A stretch of 64,000 bases of DNA from Sphingomonas oryzagri (GTDB taxonomy: Bacteria > Pseudomonadota > Alphaproteobacteria > Sphingomonadales > Sphingomonadaceae), in the NCBI RefSeq assembly GCF_029906645.1, contig NZ_JARYGZ010000004.1, forward strand, positions 62,001 through 126,000, written 5' to 3'. The notes beneath the pieces were generated by a model. It did no database searches. It was not told the DNA's origin and worked only from the letters and a program-made list of their open reading frames with translations. The position numbers and the translations under genes were made by a program. Within the stretch, counting starts at the first letter, position 1, and each line of letters starts with the position of its first letter. Shown here in pieces: positions 16,891 to 26,108 of the stretch.

Positions 16891-17736
16891 TCAGGCATCC
16901 GGAAAGTCGGCCGCCAGAGCGGTATCGCGCAGGCTTTCGATCTCGGCGAGGCGCTCCCTCATCTTCGCCGTCACCGTCTCGTAGCCGAACTTGCCGAGCA
17001 CGAGGTGGCGTGGTGCGTCGGGCTTCAGCGCGATGTCGATCATGATCTGCGCGGCGCGCACCGGATCGCCCGGCTGGGAGCCGCTATAACCGCTGGTGTC
17101 GGCCATCCGCTTCGCCGCCGTGTCGGCATAATCGTCGATATGGCTCTTGGTCTGCTCCAGCGAACGGCCGGCCCAGTCGGTGCGGAACGGCCCCGGCTCG
17201 ACGCAGGTGACCGCGATGCCGAGCGGATCGACCTCGACCTTGAGTGAATCCGACCAACCCTCGATCGCGTGCTTGGTCGCCGAATAATAGCCCGAACTGG
17301 CGAAGCCGAGCAGCCCGCCGACCGAGGTGATGTTGATGATGTGGCCGCTCTTCTGTGCGCGCATGATCGGCAGCACCGCGCGGGTGAGCGCGAACAGGCC
17401 GAAGACGTTGGCGTCGAACTGCGCACGGATGCGCGGCTCCTCGCCTTCCTCGATGCTGGTCTGGTAACCGTAGCCGGCATTGTTCACCAGCACGTCGATG
17501 CGGCCGAAATGGGTGTGCGCGGCCTCGACGGCGGCGTTGATCTGGCTTTGATCGGTGACGTCGAGATCGAGCGCCAGCGCGCGATCGGGGGCGAGGGCGG
17601 CGAGATCGGCGACCCGGTCGCGCCCGCGCGCGGTGATCACGGCGCGGCGGCCCTGTTCGAGCACCAGACGCGCGAGCTCGCGGCCGAAGCCGGTCGAGCA
17701 GCCGGAAATGAACCAGACGGGGGTGTCGTCGGACAT
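16891..17736 (-). CDS. SDR family oxidoreductase
   Basis: This 281-residue classical short-chain dehydrogenase has the cofactor loop SGCSTGFG (11-18), NNAG (85-88), catalytic S138 and the pair Y151/K155 in YSATK. Acidic D57/D59 after the second strand suggests no strong NADP clue either way. The closing KFGYETVTAKMRERLAEIE is typical of the oxidoreductases often labelled DltE-like. Substrate unknown. The ATG at 17736 begins the Rossmann fold directly; the longer frame to 17877 runs into a dispersed palindromic repeat and is rejected. Confidence 0.85.
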   Translation of the reverse strand: MSDDTPVWFISGCSTGFGRELARLVLEQGRRAVITARGRDRVADLAALAPDRALALDLDVTDQSQINAAVEAAHTHFGRIDVLVNNAGYGYQTSIEEGEEPRIRAQFDANVFGLFALTRAVLPIMRAQKSGHIINITSVGGLLGFASSGYYSATKHAIEGWSDSLKVEVDPLGIAVTCVEPGPFRTDWAGRSLEQTKSHIDDYADTAAKRMADTSGYSGSQPGDPVRAAQIMIDIALKPDAPRHLVLGKFGYETVTAKMRERLAEIESLRDTALAADFPDA

Positions 17737-17803
17737 GGGGAACCTCGCGTTGGGGGATGTGGATCGAAAGCGCGTGAGGGGCGGGGGTGTTCCCGCCACC
17801 CTC

Positions 17804-17881
17804 GTCATTGCGAGCGAAGCGAAGCAATCCACAGGCGCGGCGCCGAATGGATTGCTTCGTCGCTGCGCTCCTCGCAATGAC
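17804..17881. repeat. Dispersed palindromic element, copy 1
   Basis: The element begins GTCATTGCGAGCG and ends with the matching CGCTCCTCGCAATGAC. The inner arms AAGCAATCCA and TGGATTGCTT surround a short variable centre. It is 78 bp long and sits between the SDR start and the end of the flavin oxidoreductase gene. Two further copies are at 27005 and 30871. The arms co-vary (for example GCGAAGCG opposite CGCTGCGC), so it can fold as a long hairpin. Confidence 0.85.
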
Positions 17882-17888
17882 GGTGAAA

Positions 17889-19271
17889 TTACTCCTTCGG
17901 TTTCAACTCGCCCGCGATCGTGGGGATCAGTTCGGCCACCGTCGGGTGGATGTGGACGGTGCGGCGCAGGCGATCCGCCGTCTGACCGAGCGCCATCATG
18001 TCGAGGATCGAGTGGATCGCCTCGTCGCCACCCGGCCCCAGGATCGCGCCGCCGAGAATCTTGTCCGTATCGGCGTCCACCACGATCTTCATGAAGCCCA
18101 GCGCCTCGCCTTTCTCCACCGCGCGGCCGACGCGGGTCATGGCGCGCTTGCCGACCTTGATCGCGTGGCCCTTGGCGATCGCCTCGGCCTCACCCATGCC
18201 GCAGCGGCCGAGCGGGGGATCGACGAACAGGCCGTAGCAGGGCACGCGGTCGGTCGCCTTGCGGTCGGCGCCGTCGAGCATGTTCTCCGCGACGATCTCG
18301 AAATCGTTGTAGGCGGTGTGGGTGAAGGCGCCGCGCCCGTTGCAGTCGCCCATCGCCCAGATGCCGGGGACATTGGTCTCCAGCCTGTCGCTCACCCGGA
18401 TATAGCCGCGTTCGTCGGTTTTGACCCCGGCGGCGTCGAGGCCGAGATCGTCGGTGTTGGGCCGGCGGCCGACCGCGATCAGCACATGGCTGCCGATGAC
18501 CTGCGGATCGCCGTTCGTGCAGTTCACGCCGGCCGCGATTCCCTGGTCGTGTTTCGCGAAGCGGATGCACTCGGCGTTGAGGCGGAAGGCGATGCCTTCC
18601 CTGCTCAGGATGTCGAGGATCGCGGCCGAGACGTCCTCGTCCTCGCGCGCGACGATGCGCGGGCCTTTCTCGATCACCGTCACCTTCGCGCCGAGCCGGG
18701 CGTAGGACTGGGCGAATTCCAGCCCGATATAAGAGCCGCCGACCACGATCAGATGCTCGGGCACCTCCTGAAGATGGAGGATGGAGCTGTTGGTGAGGTA
18801 ATCGATCTCGTCCACACCGGGGAAATCGGGGATGCTCGCCCGCCCACCGACGTTGAGGAAGATGCGCGGCGCGCTGATCTCCTCCCCGCCGACCCGCATC
18901 GTGTCGGGGCCGACGAAGCGGGCGTGTTCGCGGATCAGCGTCAGGTTTGTCATGCCCGCCAGCCACTGTTCGTTGCCGTGGCGGCTGTCGATCGCGACCT
19001 TCTGCACGCGGCGGGTGACGGCGGGCATGTCGATGCCGATCGTGCCGTCGATCGCCACCCCATAATCGGCGGCGCGGCGCGCGAGGTGGGCGGCATAGGC
19101 GGAGGCGACCAGTGTCTTGGTCGGCTTGCAGCCGGTGTTGACGCAGGTGCCACCGACAAGGTGGCGCTCGACGATCGCGACGCGCATCCCGGCATCGTGG
19201 AGGCGGCCGGCGAGGGAGGGGCCGGCCTGGCCGGCACCCACGACGATCGCATCGAACCGGCGGGCACTCAT
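17889..19271 (-). CDS. Pyridine nucleotide-disulfide oxidoreductase (mercuric reductase-like)
   Basis: This 460-residue FAD enzyme has the FAD-binding VVGAGQAGPSLAGRL near its N-terminus, the redox-active pair C43/C48 in GGTCVNTGCKPTK, and a second NAD(P) Rossmann motif in VVGGSYIGLEFAQ. It ends with the catalytic H442-x4-E447 dyad (HPTVAELIP). It lacks a heavy-metal-binding domain and the C-terminal vicinal cysteines of true MerA, so a mercury role is not supported. A soluble NAD(P)H-dependent disulfide or quinone reductase is likely. It is divergent from the marR efflux operon. Confidence 0.85.
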   Translation of the reverse strand: MSARRFDAIVVGAGQAGPSLAGRLHDAGMRVAIVERHLVGGTCVNTGCKPTKTLVASAYAAHLARRAADYGVAIDGTIGIDMPAVTRRVQKVAIDSRHGNEQWLAGMTNLTLIREHARFVGPDTMRVGGEEISAPRIFLNVGGRASIPDFPGVDEIDYLTNSSILHLQEVPEHLIVVGGSYIGLEFAQSYARLGAKVTVIEKGPRIVAREDEDVSAAILDILSREGIAFRLNAECIRFAKHDQGIAAGVNCTNGDPQVIGSHVLIAVGRRPNTDDLGLDAAGVKTDERGYIRVSDRLETNVPGIWAMGDCNGRGAFTHTAYNDFEIVAENMLDGADRKATDRVPCYGLFVDPPLGRCGMGEAEAIAKGHAIKVGKRAMTRVGRAVEKGEALGFMKIVVDADTDKILGGAILGPGGDEAIHSILDMMALGQTADRLRRTVHIHPTVAELIPTIAGELKPKE

Positions 19272-19416
19272 CGCCGCGGACGTCCGATGATGAGGAAGAC
19301 CGGGGAATCGACCATCGGCACTCTCCGTTCGGCACTTTCCGGGCGGCCGGGCGTATAGCGGATCGGAACGCAGGTGTCATATCTCCACCGGTTTTGCTGC
19401 GTTGCAAAAAATCAAC

Positions 19417-19455
19417 TTGACAGTATCTGCCATAAAACTATCTGCACGTGCAGAT
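19417..19455 (+). promoter_or_regulatory. Promoter and MarR operator of the efflux operon
   Basis: TTGACA (19417-19422) and TATCTG (19439-19444) are separated by 16 bp and look like -35 and -10 elements. A perfect 16-bp palindrome, ATCTGCACGTGCAGAT (19440-19455), overlaps the -10, and a direct half-copy ATCTGC lies at 19425-19430. This is the arrangement expected for autorepression by the MarR protein encoded 18 bp downstream. Seen in sequence; binding is inferred. Confidence 0.65.
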
Positions 19456-19472
19456 ATTTCAGGACAACGGAT

Positions 19473-19955
19473 ATGGCCGTTCTCAAGTTCGAGGATTGCG
19501 CGACAAACCGGGCGCCCGGACGGTTGCTCCGGCGGATCGACCGCCTGATGGCGGCCTATGTGGCGTCGCGTTTCGAGTCGCTCGACATCAGTTTCCTGCA
19601 GTGGATCGCGCTCAAGGTGATCCGCGACGGCGCCGCCACCACGGCGGGCGAGCTGTCGCGCGAGCTGGCGATCACGACGGGCGCGACGACGCGGCTGATC
19701 GACGTGCTGGAAAATAAGGGGCTGGTCGAGCGCGATCGCGGCAAGGCCGACCGGCGGGTCGTGCATCTCGCGGTCACCGCCAAGGGGGCGGAGGAAGTCG
19801 TGACCCTCCAGCATCATGTGGTGGACGCCTGGAACGAGGTGCTCGCCGATTTCGATCAGGACGAGGTGGATCGCACGGTGGATGCGCTGGTCCAGGTCCT
19901 CGCGGCCGCGGAGCGCGTCGTCGGCGCGGCGAATTTCAGGGAGATTACCGAATGA
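19473..19955 (+). CDS. MarR family transcriptional regulator
   Basis: The 160-residue winged-helix protein has the MarR helix-turn-helix and wing in TAGELSRELAITTGATTRLIDVLENKGLVERDRGKADRRVV (about residues 55-95), flanked by dimerisation helices. It starts at the ATG at 19473, just after the palindromic operator; the longer frame to 19374 runs through the promoter. The stop overlaps the next start (ATGA), coupling it to the efflux genes. It most likely represses its own operon and releases DNA on binding a phenolic or drug-like ligand. Confidence 0.88.
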   Translation: MAVLKFEDCATNRAPGRLLRRIDRLMAAYVASRFESLDISFLQWIALKVIRDGAATTAGELSRELAITTGATTRLIDVLENKGLVERDRGKADRRVVHLAVTAKGAEEVVTLQHHVVDAWNEVLADFDQDEVDRTVDALVQVLAAAERVVGAANFREITE

Positions 19956-21382
19956 AGCGTGTCATCGCATTCCCGGCGATCGCGGCGACGCTGCTCGCCG
20001 GATGCGCCGCGGTGCCCAAGGTGCATCCGGAAGTGGCGCAGGTGCAGGAACAGTCGCTCGGCCTCGGCAGCGAGACGCCGGCGATCGATGCCGCCTGGTG
20101 GAGCGCCTATGGCGATCCGCAGCTCGACCGGCTGATCGGCATGGGCCTGGCCGGCAACCCGACGCTGGCCGGCGCGCTCGCCCGTGTCCGCGCCGCACAG
20201 GCGCAGATCGAGACCGAACATGCCGGGCTGCTGCCGCAGATCGGCGCCTCGGGCCAGCTCGACCGCGCGCGGATCGGCGACAAGCTGTTTCCCGCGCCGA
20301 TCGGCGGCAGCGACGCCAATATCGGCATCGCCGTCGCCAACCTGAGCTGGGATCTCGACCTGTTCGGCCGCCAGCGCGCGATGGTGCGGCAGGCGGCCTC
20401 CTCGGCCCGCGCGGCGGCGCTGGATGCGGCGGCGGCGCGGCTGACCATCTCGGTGTCGATCGCGCAGACCTATGTCGGCCTCGCCCGCGCCAACCGGCTG
20501 ATCGCGGTGGCCGACGGCTTCGTGAAGACCCGGCAGGACGCGCTCGGCTACGCCCAGTCGCGGGTGAGGAACCAGCTCGGCACCCAGTTCGACATCAAGC
20601 AGGCCGAGACGCTGCTGGCACAGGCCGAGCAGGCGCGCACGCAGGCGACCCAGCAGCGCGATACCTTGGTCCACGCACTCGCCGCGCTGGTCGGTCGCGG
20701 GGCGGATTTCTATCCGGAGATCGCCGCGCCGACGCTGCGCCTCGATCAGGCGCCGGTGGTGCCCACCGTGCTGCCCGCCGATCTGCTCGGCCGTCGCCCG
20801 GACCTGCTCGCGGGGCAGGCGCGGATCGACGCGGCGGTGCAGGGCCGCACCGTGGCGCGCGATGCCTTCCTGCCCAATGTCAGCATCTCCGCGCTCGCCG
20901 GCCTGACGGCGGTGGGCCTCGGCAACTTCTTCACCGGCGGCGCCTTCTCCTACAGCGTCGGCCCGGCGGTCAGCCTGCCGATCTTCCAGGGCGGCAAGCT
21001 GCGCGCCCAGTACAAGACCGCGACCGCCGATCTCGATGGCGCGGTGGCCGACTATGACAACGCTGTAGTCGGCGCGGTGCGCGAAGCGTCGGACGCGATC
21101 ACCAACGTCAATTCCGCCGATCAGGATCTCGGCGAGCAGACCCGCGTGGTGCAGGGCCTGCGCGATACGCTGCGGCTGGATCAGGTGCGCGTGCGCACCG
21201 GCCTCGGCTCGCAGCTCGACACGATCGACAGCGGCTTCCGCTTGCTCCAGGCCGAGCAGCAGCTCGTCGACATGCAGGCCGACGCCCTCAACCGCCGCAT
21301 CCAGCTCGTCGCTGCGCTCGGCGGCGGCTTCGACTCCTCCAAGCCGCTTGCCGCGGCCTCCGCTCCGGAACCCCGTTCATGA
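19952..21382 (+). CDS. Outer membrane efflux lipoprotein, NodT family
   Basis: The 476-residue protein has a lipobox ending LLAGC (C18) and the duplicated OEP architecture of TolC-like channels. SWDLDLFGRQRAMVRQAASSARAAAL begins the first repeat, and the second half contains GLTAVGLGNFFTGGAFSYSVGPAVSLPIFQGGKLRA. It forms the outer-membrane exit duct for the tripartite pump completed by the next two genes. Both junctions with neighbours are 4-bp ATGA overlaps. Confidence 0.92.
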   Translation: MKRVIAFPAIAATLLAGCAAVPKVHPEVAQVQEQSLGLGSETPAIDAAWWSAYGDPQLDRLIGMGLAGNPTLAGALARVRAAQAQIETEHAGLLPQIGASGQLDRARIGDKLFPAPIGGSDANIGIAVANLSWDLDLFGRQRAMVRQAASSARAAALDAAAARLTISVSIAQTYVGLARANRLIAVADGFVKTRQDALGYAQSRVRNQLGTQFDIKQAETLLAQAEQARTQATQQRDTLVHALAALVGRGADFYPEIAAPTLRLDQAPVVPTVLPADLLGRRPDLLAGQARIDAAVQGRTVARDAFLPNVSISALAGLTAVGLGNFFTGGAFSYSVGPAVSLPIFQGGKLRAQYKTATADLDGAVADYDNAVVGAVREASDAITNVNSADQDLGEQTRVVQGLRDTLRLDQVRVRTGLGSQLDTIDSGFRLLQAEQQLVDMQADALNRRIQLVAALGGGFDSSKPLAAASAPEPRS

Positions 21383-22623
21383 CCGACAACAGCAACACGC
21401 CCCTCGACAGGGAGGACAGCATGGCCGACGACGCCTCCAACCAGAACGCCACTCCCGCCCAGGCGCAGGCGAAGCCGGATTCGCCGCCCGAGCATCCGCG
21501 CAAGACGCGGCGCTGGGGCTTCATCATCCTCGGCGCGGTCGTGCTGATCGCGGCGATCGTCTACATCGTGATGAAGCTGCTCGCCCCGCCGAGCGAGGAA
21601 ACCGACGACGCCTACGTCGGCGGCAACATCGTCTCGATCACGGCGCGCGAGGGCGGCACGGTGCTGGCGCTCCATGCCGACAACACGCAAGCGGTGAAGC
21701 GCGGCGATCCGCTGATCGATCTCGATCCGGCGACCGCCGACGTGGCGCTTTCGTCTGCCGAGGCCGATCTCGGGCGTGCGGTTCGCATGTTCCGGTCGAA
21801 CAATTCGACGGTCGACGAGGCGCAGGCCGAAATCGCCTCCGCCCAGGCCGATCTTCAGCGTGCGCGCAACGACTATCAGCGCCGCGCCGCCGCCGCCAAG
21901 GACGGCGCGGTCTCCGGCGAGGAGGTGGCGCACGCCCGCGATGCCGTTACCACCGCCAGCGCCGCGCTCAACGTCGCTGAGGCCAAGCGCGCCCAGGCGG
22001 CGAGCGTCGTGCAAGGCACCGACGTCTACGACAATCCGGCCGTCGCGTCGGCCATCGCCGCAGTCCGCCGCGCCGCGATCAGCCGTGCCTACATGCACAT
22101 CAACTCGCCGATCGGCGGCGTGATCGCGCAGCGTACGGTGCAGCTCGGCCAGCGCGTCGCCCCCGGCACGCCGCTGATGGCCGTGGTGCCGCTCGACAGC
22201 CTGTGGGTGGACGCGAACTTCCGCGAAACCCAGCTGCAGCATCTGCGCGTCGGCCAGCCGGCCGAGATCCATGCCGACATCTACGGCAAGAACGTGACCT
22301 ATCACGGCAAGGTGCTGGGCGTCGGCGCCGGCTCGGGCAACGCCTTCGCGCTGCTGCCCCCGCAGAACGCGTCGGGCAACTGGATCAAGATCGTGCAGCG
22401 TCTGCCGGTGCGCATCGCGCTCGATCCCAAGGAACTGCGTGACAACCCGCTGCGCGTCGGCCTCTCGGTCGACGTGACGGTGGCGACCTCGGATCGTTCC
22501 GGCCCGACCGTGGCCGGCGCGGCTCCGCCCGCGGGCGGCACCGACCAGAGCATCGACGGCGGCCCGCAGGTGGATGCCCGCATCCGCCAGATCGTCGCCG
22601 AGAATCTGGGACGCGGAAAATGA
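21379..22623 (+). CDS. HlyD/EmrA-type membrane fusion protein
   Basis: The 414-residue periplasmic adaptor has a cytoplasmic N-terminus, one transmembrane helix at about residues 46-67, a biotinyl-lipoyl-like segment split around a coiled-coil hairpin (about 125-215), and a beta-barrel domain. TDDAYVGGNIVSITA and APGTPLMAVVPLDSLWVDANFRETQL are hallmark EmrA stretches. It links the MFS pump to the NodT channel. An internal ATG at 21421 would also give a complete protein; the outer ATG is kept because it overlaps the nodT stop. Confidence 0.92.
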   Translation: MTDNSNTPLDREDSMADDASNQNATPAQAQAKPDSPPEHPRKTRRWGFIILGAVVLIAAIVYIVMKLLAPPSEETDDAYVGGNIVSITAREGGTVLALHADNTQAVKRGDPLIDLDPATADVALSSAEADLGRAVRMFRSNNSTVDEAQAEIASAQADLQRARNDYQRRAAAAKDGAVSGEEVAHARDAVTTASAALNVAEAKRAQAASVVQGTDVYDNPAVASAIAAVRRAAISRAYMHINSPIGGVIAQRTVQLGQRVAPGTPLMAVVPLDSLWVDANFRETQLQHLRVGQPAEIHADIYGKNVTYHGKVLGVGAGSGNAFALLPPQNASGNWIKIVQRLPVRIALDPKELRDNPLRVGLSVDVTVATSDRSGPTVAGAAPPAGGTDQSIDGGPQVDARIRQIVAENLGRGK

Positions 22624-24164
22624 GCGGCCCGGCGGCCGCTTCGGCGCCGCCGCCGCTGACCGGAGCCGCGCTCTGGATCACGGCGACGGCGCTCGCGCTC
22701 GGCACCTTCATGCAGGTGCTGGACGGCACCATCGCCAACGTGGCGCTGCCCACGGTCGCCGGCAACCTCGGCGTCTCGACGGACAGCGGCACCTGGGTAA
22801 TCACCAGCTTCGCCTGCGCCAACGGCGTGACGGTGCCGCTGACCGGCTGGCTGATGGGCCGGTTCGGCGTGGTGCGCACCTTCACCGTCTCGGTGCTGGC
22901 CTTCACCGTCGCCTCCTTCCTGTGCGGCATCGCGTGGAGCCTGCCGTCGCTGATCGGCTTCCGCATCCTGCAGGGTGCGGTCTCCGGCCCGATGATCCCC
23001 GGCAGCCAGGCGCTGCTGATCGCGATCTTCCCGGCCGACAAGCGATCCACCGCGCTCGCCATGTGGTCGATGACCACGCTGGTCGCGCCGGTGCTGGGGC
23101 CGGTGCTGGGCGGCTACATCTCCGACAATTATCACTGGGGCTGGATCTTCCTGATCAACGTCCCCGTCGGCATCATCGCCGGCGCGATCACCTGGCGCAG
23201 CCTCGCCAGCCGCGAGACGCCGACGCGCAAGCTGCCGATCGACACGGTCGGCCTGATCCTCCTCGCCTTCTGGGTGTTCAGCCTGCAGACGATGCTGGAT
23301 CTCGGCAAGGATCGCGACTGGTTCCACAACAACCTGATCGTGGTGCTGACCATCTTCGCGGTCGTCGGCTTCATCGCCTGGATGATCTGGGAGCTGACCG
23401 ACAAGACTCCGGCCGTCGATCTTACCTTGTTCAAGCGGCGGAATTTCGGCTTCGGCGTGCTGGCCCTGTGTCTCGGCTATGCGGTGTTCTTCGCCAACAA
23501 CCTGCTGCTGCCGCTCTGGCTGCAGCAATATATGGGCTACAACGCCACATGGGCCGGCATCGTCGCCGCCCCGTCGGGCGCGGTGGCGGTGCTGGCGACA
23601 CCGTTCGTCAGCAAGCTGAAGCTCGATCCCCGGCTGATGGCGTCGGTGGCCTTCCTGGCCTTCGCCGGCTCCTTCTTCATGCGATCGCACTACACGCCGG
23701 ACGCGAGCTTCTGGGTGCTGACCGCGCCTCTGTTCCTGCAGGGCTTCGCGATGAGCATGTTCTTTGTGCAGCTCATCACGATCAGCTTCGACGGACTGCC
23801 GGCGGAGAAGGTGCCGTCGGCCAGCGGCATCTCCAACTTCGCGCGCATCACCGGCGGCAGCTTCGCGGCCTCGATCATCACCACCTACTGGGATCGCCGC
23901 GAGGCGCTGCACCAGAGCCGGCTGACCGAGGGCGCGACCAACTTCTCGCCGATCTACCGGCAGGCGCTCGATCAGCTTCAGGCGTTCGGGCAGCCGCCCC
24001 TGCAGGCGGCGGCATCGGTGTACCACCAGGTGGTCAACCAGGCCTATCTGCTCTCCTCGCTGGAGCTGTTCTGGCTATCCGGCTGGCTGTGCGTGGTGAT
24101 GATCCCGGCGATCTGGCTCTGCCGGAAGCCCGCGCCCAGCGACCACGTGGTCGCGGCGGATTAG
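22620..24164 (+). CDS. DHA2-family MFS drug transporter, EmrB type
   Basis: This 514-residue protein is long enough for the 14-helix DHA2 fold. LDGTIANVALPTVAGNLG in helix 1, TGWLMGRFGVVRTF in loop 2-3 and VLGPVLGGYISDNYHWGWIFLINVPVG (motif C region) are typical of EmrB. It should export hydrophobic compounds by proton antiport through the adaptor and channel encoded upstream. It is the last gene of the marR operon and converges on bioA. Confidence 0.92.
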   Translation: MSGPAAASAPPPLTGAALWITATALALGTFMQVLDGTIANVALPTVAGNLGVSTDSGTWVITSFACANGVTVPLTGWLMGRFGVVRTFTVSVLAFTVASFLCGIAWSLPSLIGFRILQGAVSGPMIPGSQALLIAIFPADKRSTALAMWSMTTLVAPVLGPVLGGYISDNYHWGWIFLINVPVGIIAGAITWRSLASRETPTRKLPIDTVGLILLAFWVFSLQTMLDLGKDRDWFHNNLIVVLTIFAVVGFIAWMIWELTDKTPAVDLTLFKRRNFGFGVLALCLGYAVFFANNLLLPLWLQQYMGYNATWAGIVAAPSGAVAVLATPFVSKLKLDPRLMASVAFLAFAGSFFMRSHYTPDASFWVLTAPLFLQGFAMSMFFVQLITISFDGLPAEKVPSASGISNFARITGGSFAASIITTYWDRREALHQSRLTEGATNFSPIYRQALDQLQAFGQPPLQAAASVYHQVVNQAYLLSSLELFWLSGWLCVVMIPAIWLCRKPAPSDHVVAAD

Positions 24165-24206
24165 AGATCATCCGCAGGCGCGCATCCCCCCTCGCGCGCC
24201 CGGATG

Positions 24207-24253
24207 CGGCACCGGCCTGCCCATTCCCCCTCCCCGAGGGCGGGCCGGTGCCG
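24207..24253. terminator. Strong hairpin between convergent emrB-type gene and bioA
   Basis: CGGCACCGGCC (24207-24217) and GGCCGGTGCCG (24243-24253) form a perfect 11-bp stem in a 93-bp convergent gap. A smaller stem (CGCATCC with GGATGCG, 24181-24208) precedes it. No T-run follows on either strand, but position and strength suggest a bidirectional terminator. Confidence 0.45.
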
Positions 24254-24257
24254 AACT

Positions 24258-25493
24258 TCAGCCGAAGATGCGCGCCGCTTCCTGAATGGCGGCGTAGATG
24301 CGATCGAGATCGTCCTCGTCGATGCAGTAAGGCGGCATGACGTAGACAGTGTTGCCCATCGGGCGGACGAGCAGGTCGCGTGTCCGGAAATGGGCGGCGA
24401 GCGCCGGGCCGATGCCGGCAAGATAGCCTTCGCCCCCGCCGATCTCGCATGCCGCGATGGTGCCGAGCGCGCGGGCGTTGCGCACGCCCTCCAGCGCGAA
24501 GATGCGCTCGCGTTGCCGGGCGGCGAGGGTGGCGATCCGCTCCATCACCGGCTCCTCGCGCCAGATGGCGAGGTTGGCGACGGCGGCCGCGCAGGCGATC
24601 GGATTGGCGGTGTAGCTGGACGAGTGGAAGAACATCTTCGCCTTGTCGGCGGAGAGATGCGCCTCGAAGATCGGCGCCGTCGCCATCGTCACGGCCAACG
24701 GGATCACGCCGCCGGTGAGGCCCTTGGAGAGACACAGGATGTCCGGCACCACGCCCGCCTGCTCGCAGGCCAGCAGCGTGCCGGTGCGGCCCCAGCCGGT
24801 CATCACCTCGTCGGCGATGAACAGCACATCGTGGGCGGCGCAGATCGCGCGCATCTGCGCCAGCACGCGCGCCTCGTAGAAGAGCATCCCGCCCGCGCCC
24901 AGCACCAGCGGCTCGACGATCAGCGCGGCGGGCTTGTCGCGGCAGGCGGCCTCCAGCGCATCGAGCGTGTTGCGCCCGTCGCCGGCCGGGAAGGGCAGGG
25001 TGCCGACATCGAACAGCAGCGGATTATAGGCCTGGTTGTAGACGCCGCGCGCGCCGACCGACATGCCGCCGATCGTGTCGCCGTGATAGCCATGTTCCAG
25101 CGTCAGGATGCGATGGCGCGGCTCGCCCCGGTTGAGCCAGTATCCCAGCGCCATCTTGAGCGCGACCTCGACCGAAGTGGAGCCGGAATCCGAGAAGAAG
25201 ACATGCTCCAGCGCGGGCGGCATGATCTCGGTCAGGCCGCGCGCGAGCGTTTCGGCGGGTTCGTGGGTCCAGCCCGCGAAGATGATCTGGTCGAGCTTGG
25301 CCGCCTGTTCCTGAATGGCCGCGACGATGCGCGGATGGCGGTGGCCGTGCGTCGTCACCCACCAGGAGGAGACGGCATCGACGATCCGCCGCCCGTCGGC
25401 CGTGTAGAGCGCCGCGCCTTCGGAGCGCTCGACCAGCGGGATCGGCTCGTTCAGCCCGTGCTGGGTGAAAGGGTGCCAGACGGGGGAGGTCAC
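24258..25493 (-). CDS. bioA: Adenosylmethionine-8-amino-7-oxononanoate aminotransferase
   Basis: BioA transfers an amino group from S-adenosylmethionine to KAPA, giving DAPA in biotin synthesis. The 411-residue class III PLP aminotransferase has D228 ([12 protein letters not shown]), which contacts the pyridine nitrogen, and the Schiff-base lysine K257 in CLSKGLTGG. The N-terminal HPFTQHGL and [11 protein letters not shown], which separate BioA from related transaminases, are present. It is the last gene of the leftward bio operon; its start overlaps the bioD stop by four bases. Confidence 0.95.
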   Translation of the reverse strand: MTSPVWHPFTQHGLNEPIPLVERSEGAALYTADGRRIVDAVSSWWVTTHGHRHPRIVAAIQEQAAKLDQIIFAGWTHEPAETLARGLTEIMPPALEHVFFSDSGSTSVEVALKMALGYWLNRGEPRHRILTLEHGYHGDTIGGMSVGARGVYNQAYNPLLFDVGTLPFPAGDGRNTLDALEAACRDKPAALIVEPLVLGAGGMLFYEARVLAQMRAICAAHDVLFIADEVMTGWGRTGTLLACEQAGVVPDILCLSKGLTGGVIPLAVTMATAPIFEAHLSADKAKMFFHSSSYTANPIACAAAVANLAIWREEPVMERIATLAARQRERIFALEGVRNARALGTIAACEIGGGEGYLAGIGPALAAHFRTRDLLVRPMGNTVYVMPPYCIDEDDLDRIYAAIQEAARIFG

Positions 25494-26098
25494 TGGAAAT
25501 CCTCGATGCGGAAATGTTCGGCGAACGCCGCCGCCAGGCTGTCCGCAGTTAGCGGGTCGAGCTTCGGCAGCCGCCCCAGCCGCTTCACACCCGCGATCGC
25601 GCAGATCGTCGCCTCGTTATCCTCGTTGGCGTCGCCGACGAAGGCGATGCCGTGGACCGCAGCACCGCGCGCCCGCAGCGCCTCGACCGAGAGCAGGCTG
25701 TGGTTGATCGTGCCCAGCCCGGTGCGCGCCACCAGCACCACCGGCAGGCCCCAGCGCGCGAACAGATCGGCATAGAGCAGTTCCCGTGTCACCGGCACCA
25801 GCACGCCACCCGCGCCCTCGATCACCAGTGGATCGTCCGTGGGGGGCACCAGCTTCGCCGGATCGATCGTCACCCCGTCCAGCTCGGCGGCGCGGTGGGG
25901 GGAGAGCGGCTCGGTGAGGCGATAGGCCTCGGGCAGCACCGCTTCCACGCCCAGTTCGGCCACCGTCTCGCCGTCGGCACCGTCGAGCAGGCCGGACTGG
26001 ATCGGCTTCCAGTAGCTGGCGCCCAGCGCTCGGGTGAGCGCGGCGGCGAACACCGTCTTGCCGATGCCGGTGTCGGTTCCCGTGACGACGTATCTCAT
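25490..26098 (-). CDS. bioD: Dethiobiotin synthetase
   Basis: BioD closes the ureido ring of dethiobiotin from DAPA, CO2 and ATP. The 202-residue protein opens with the P-loop GTDTGIGKT (residues 7-15) and contains [12 protein letters not shown] and KPIQSGL, both typical of the family. It lies between bioC (10-bp gap) and bioA (4-bp overlap) in the operon. Confidence 0.95.
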   Translation of the reverse strand: MRYVVTGTDTGIGKTVFAAALTRALGASYWKPIQSGLLDGADGETVAELGVEAVLPEAYRLTEPLSPHRAAELDGVTIDPAKLVPPTDDPLVIEGAGGVLVPVTRELLYADLFARWGLPVVLVARTGLGTINHSLLSVEALRARGAAVHGIAFVGDANEDNEATICAIAGVKRLGRLPKLDPLTADSLAAAFAEHFRIEDFQ

Positions 26099-26108
26099 AG
26101 CTTAGACC

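Noticed and set aside
17737-17877. N-terminal extension of the SDR gene to 17877
   Set aside because: The extension is translated from the palindromic repeat (NPFGAAPVDCFASLAMT) and precedes the normal start of the fold; the ATG at 17736 is adequate.
17889-19271. Mercuric reductase (merA)
   Set aside because: Although the CVNTGC active site is similar, the metal-binding N-terminal domain and the C-terminal cysteine pair are missing, and no mer genes are near.
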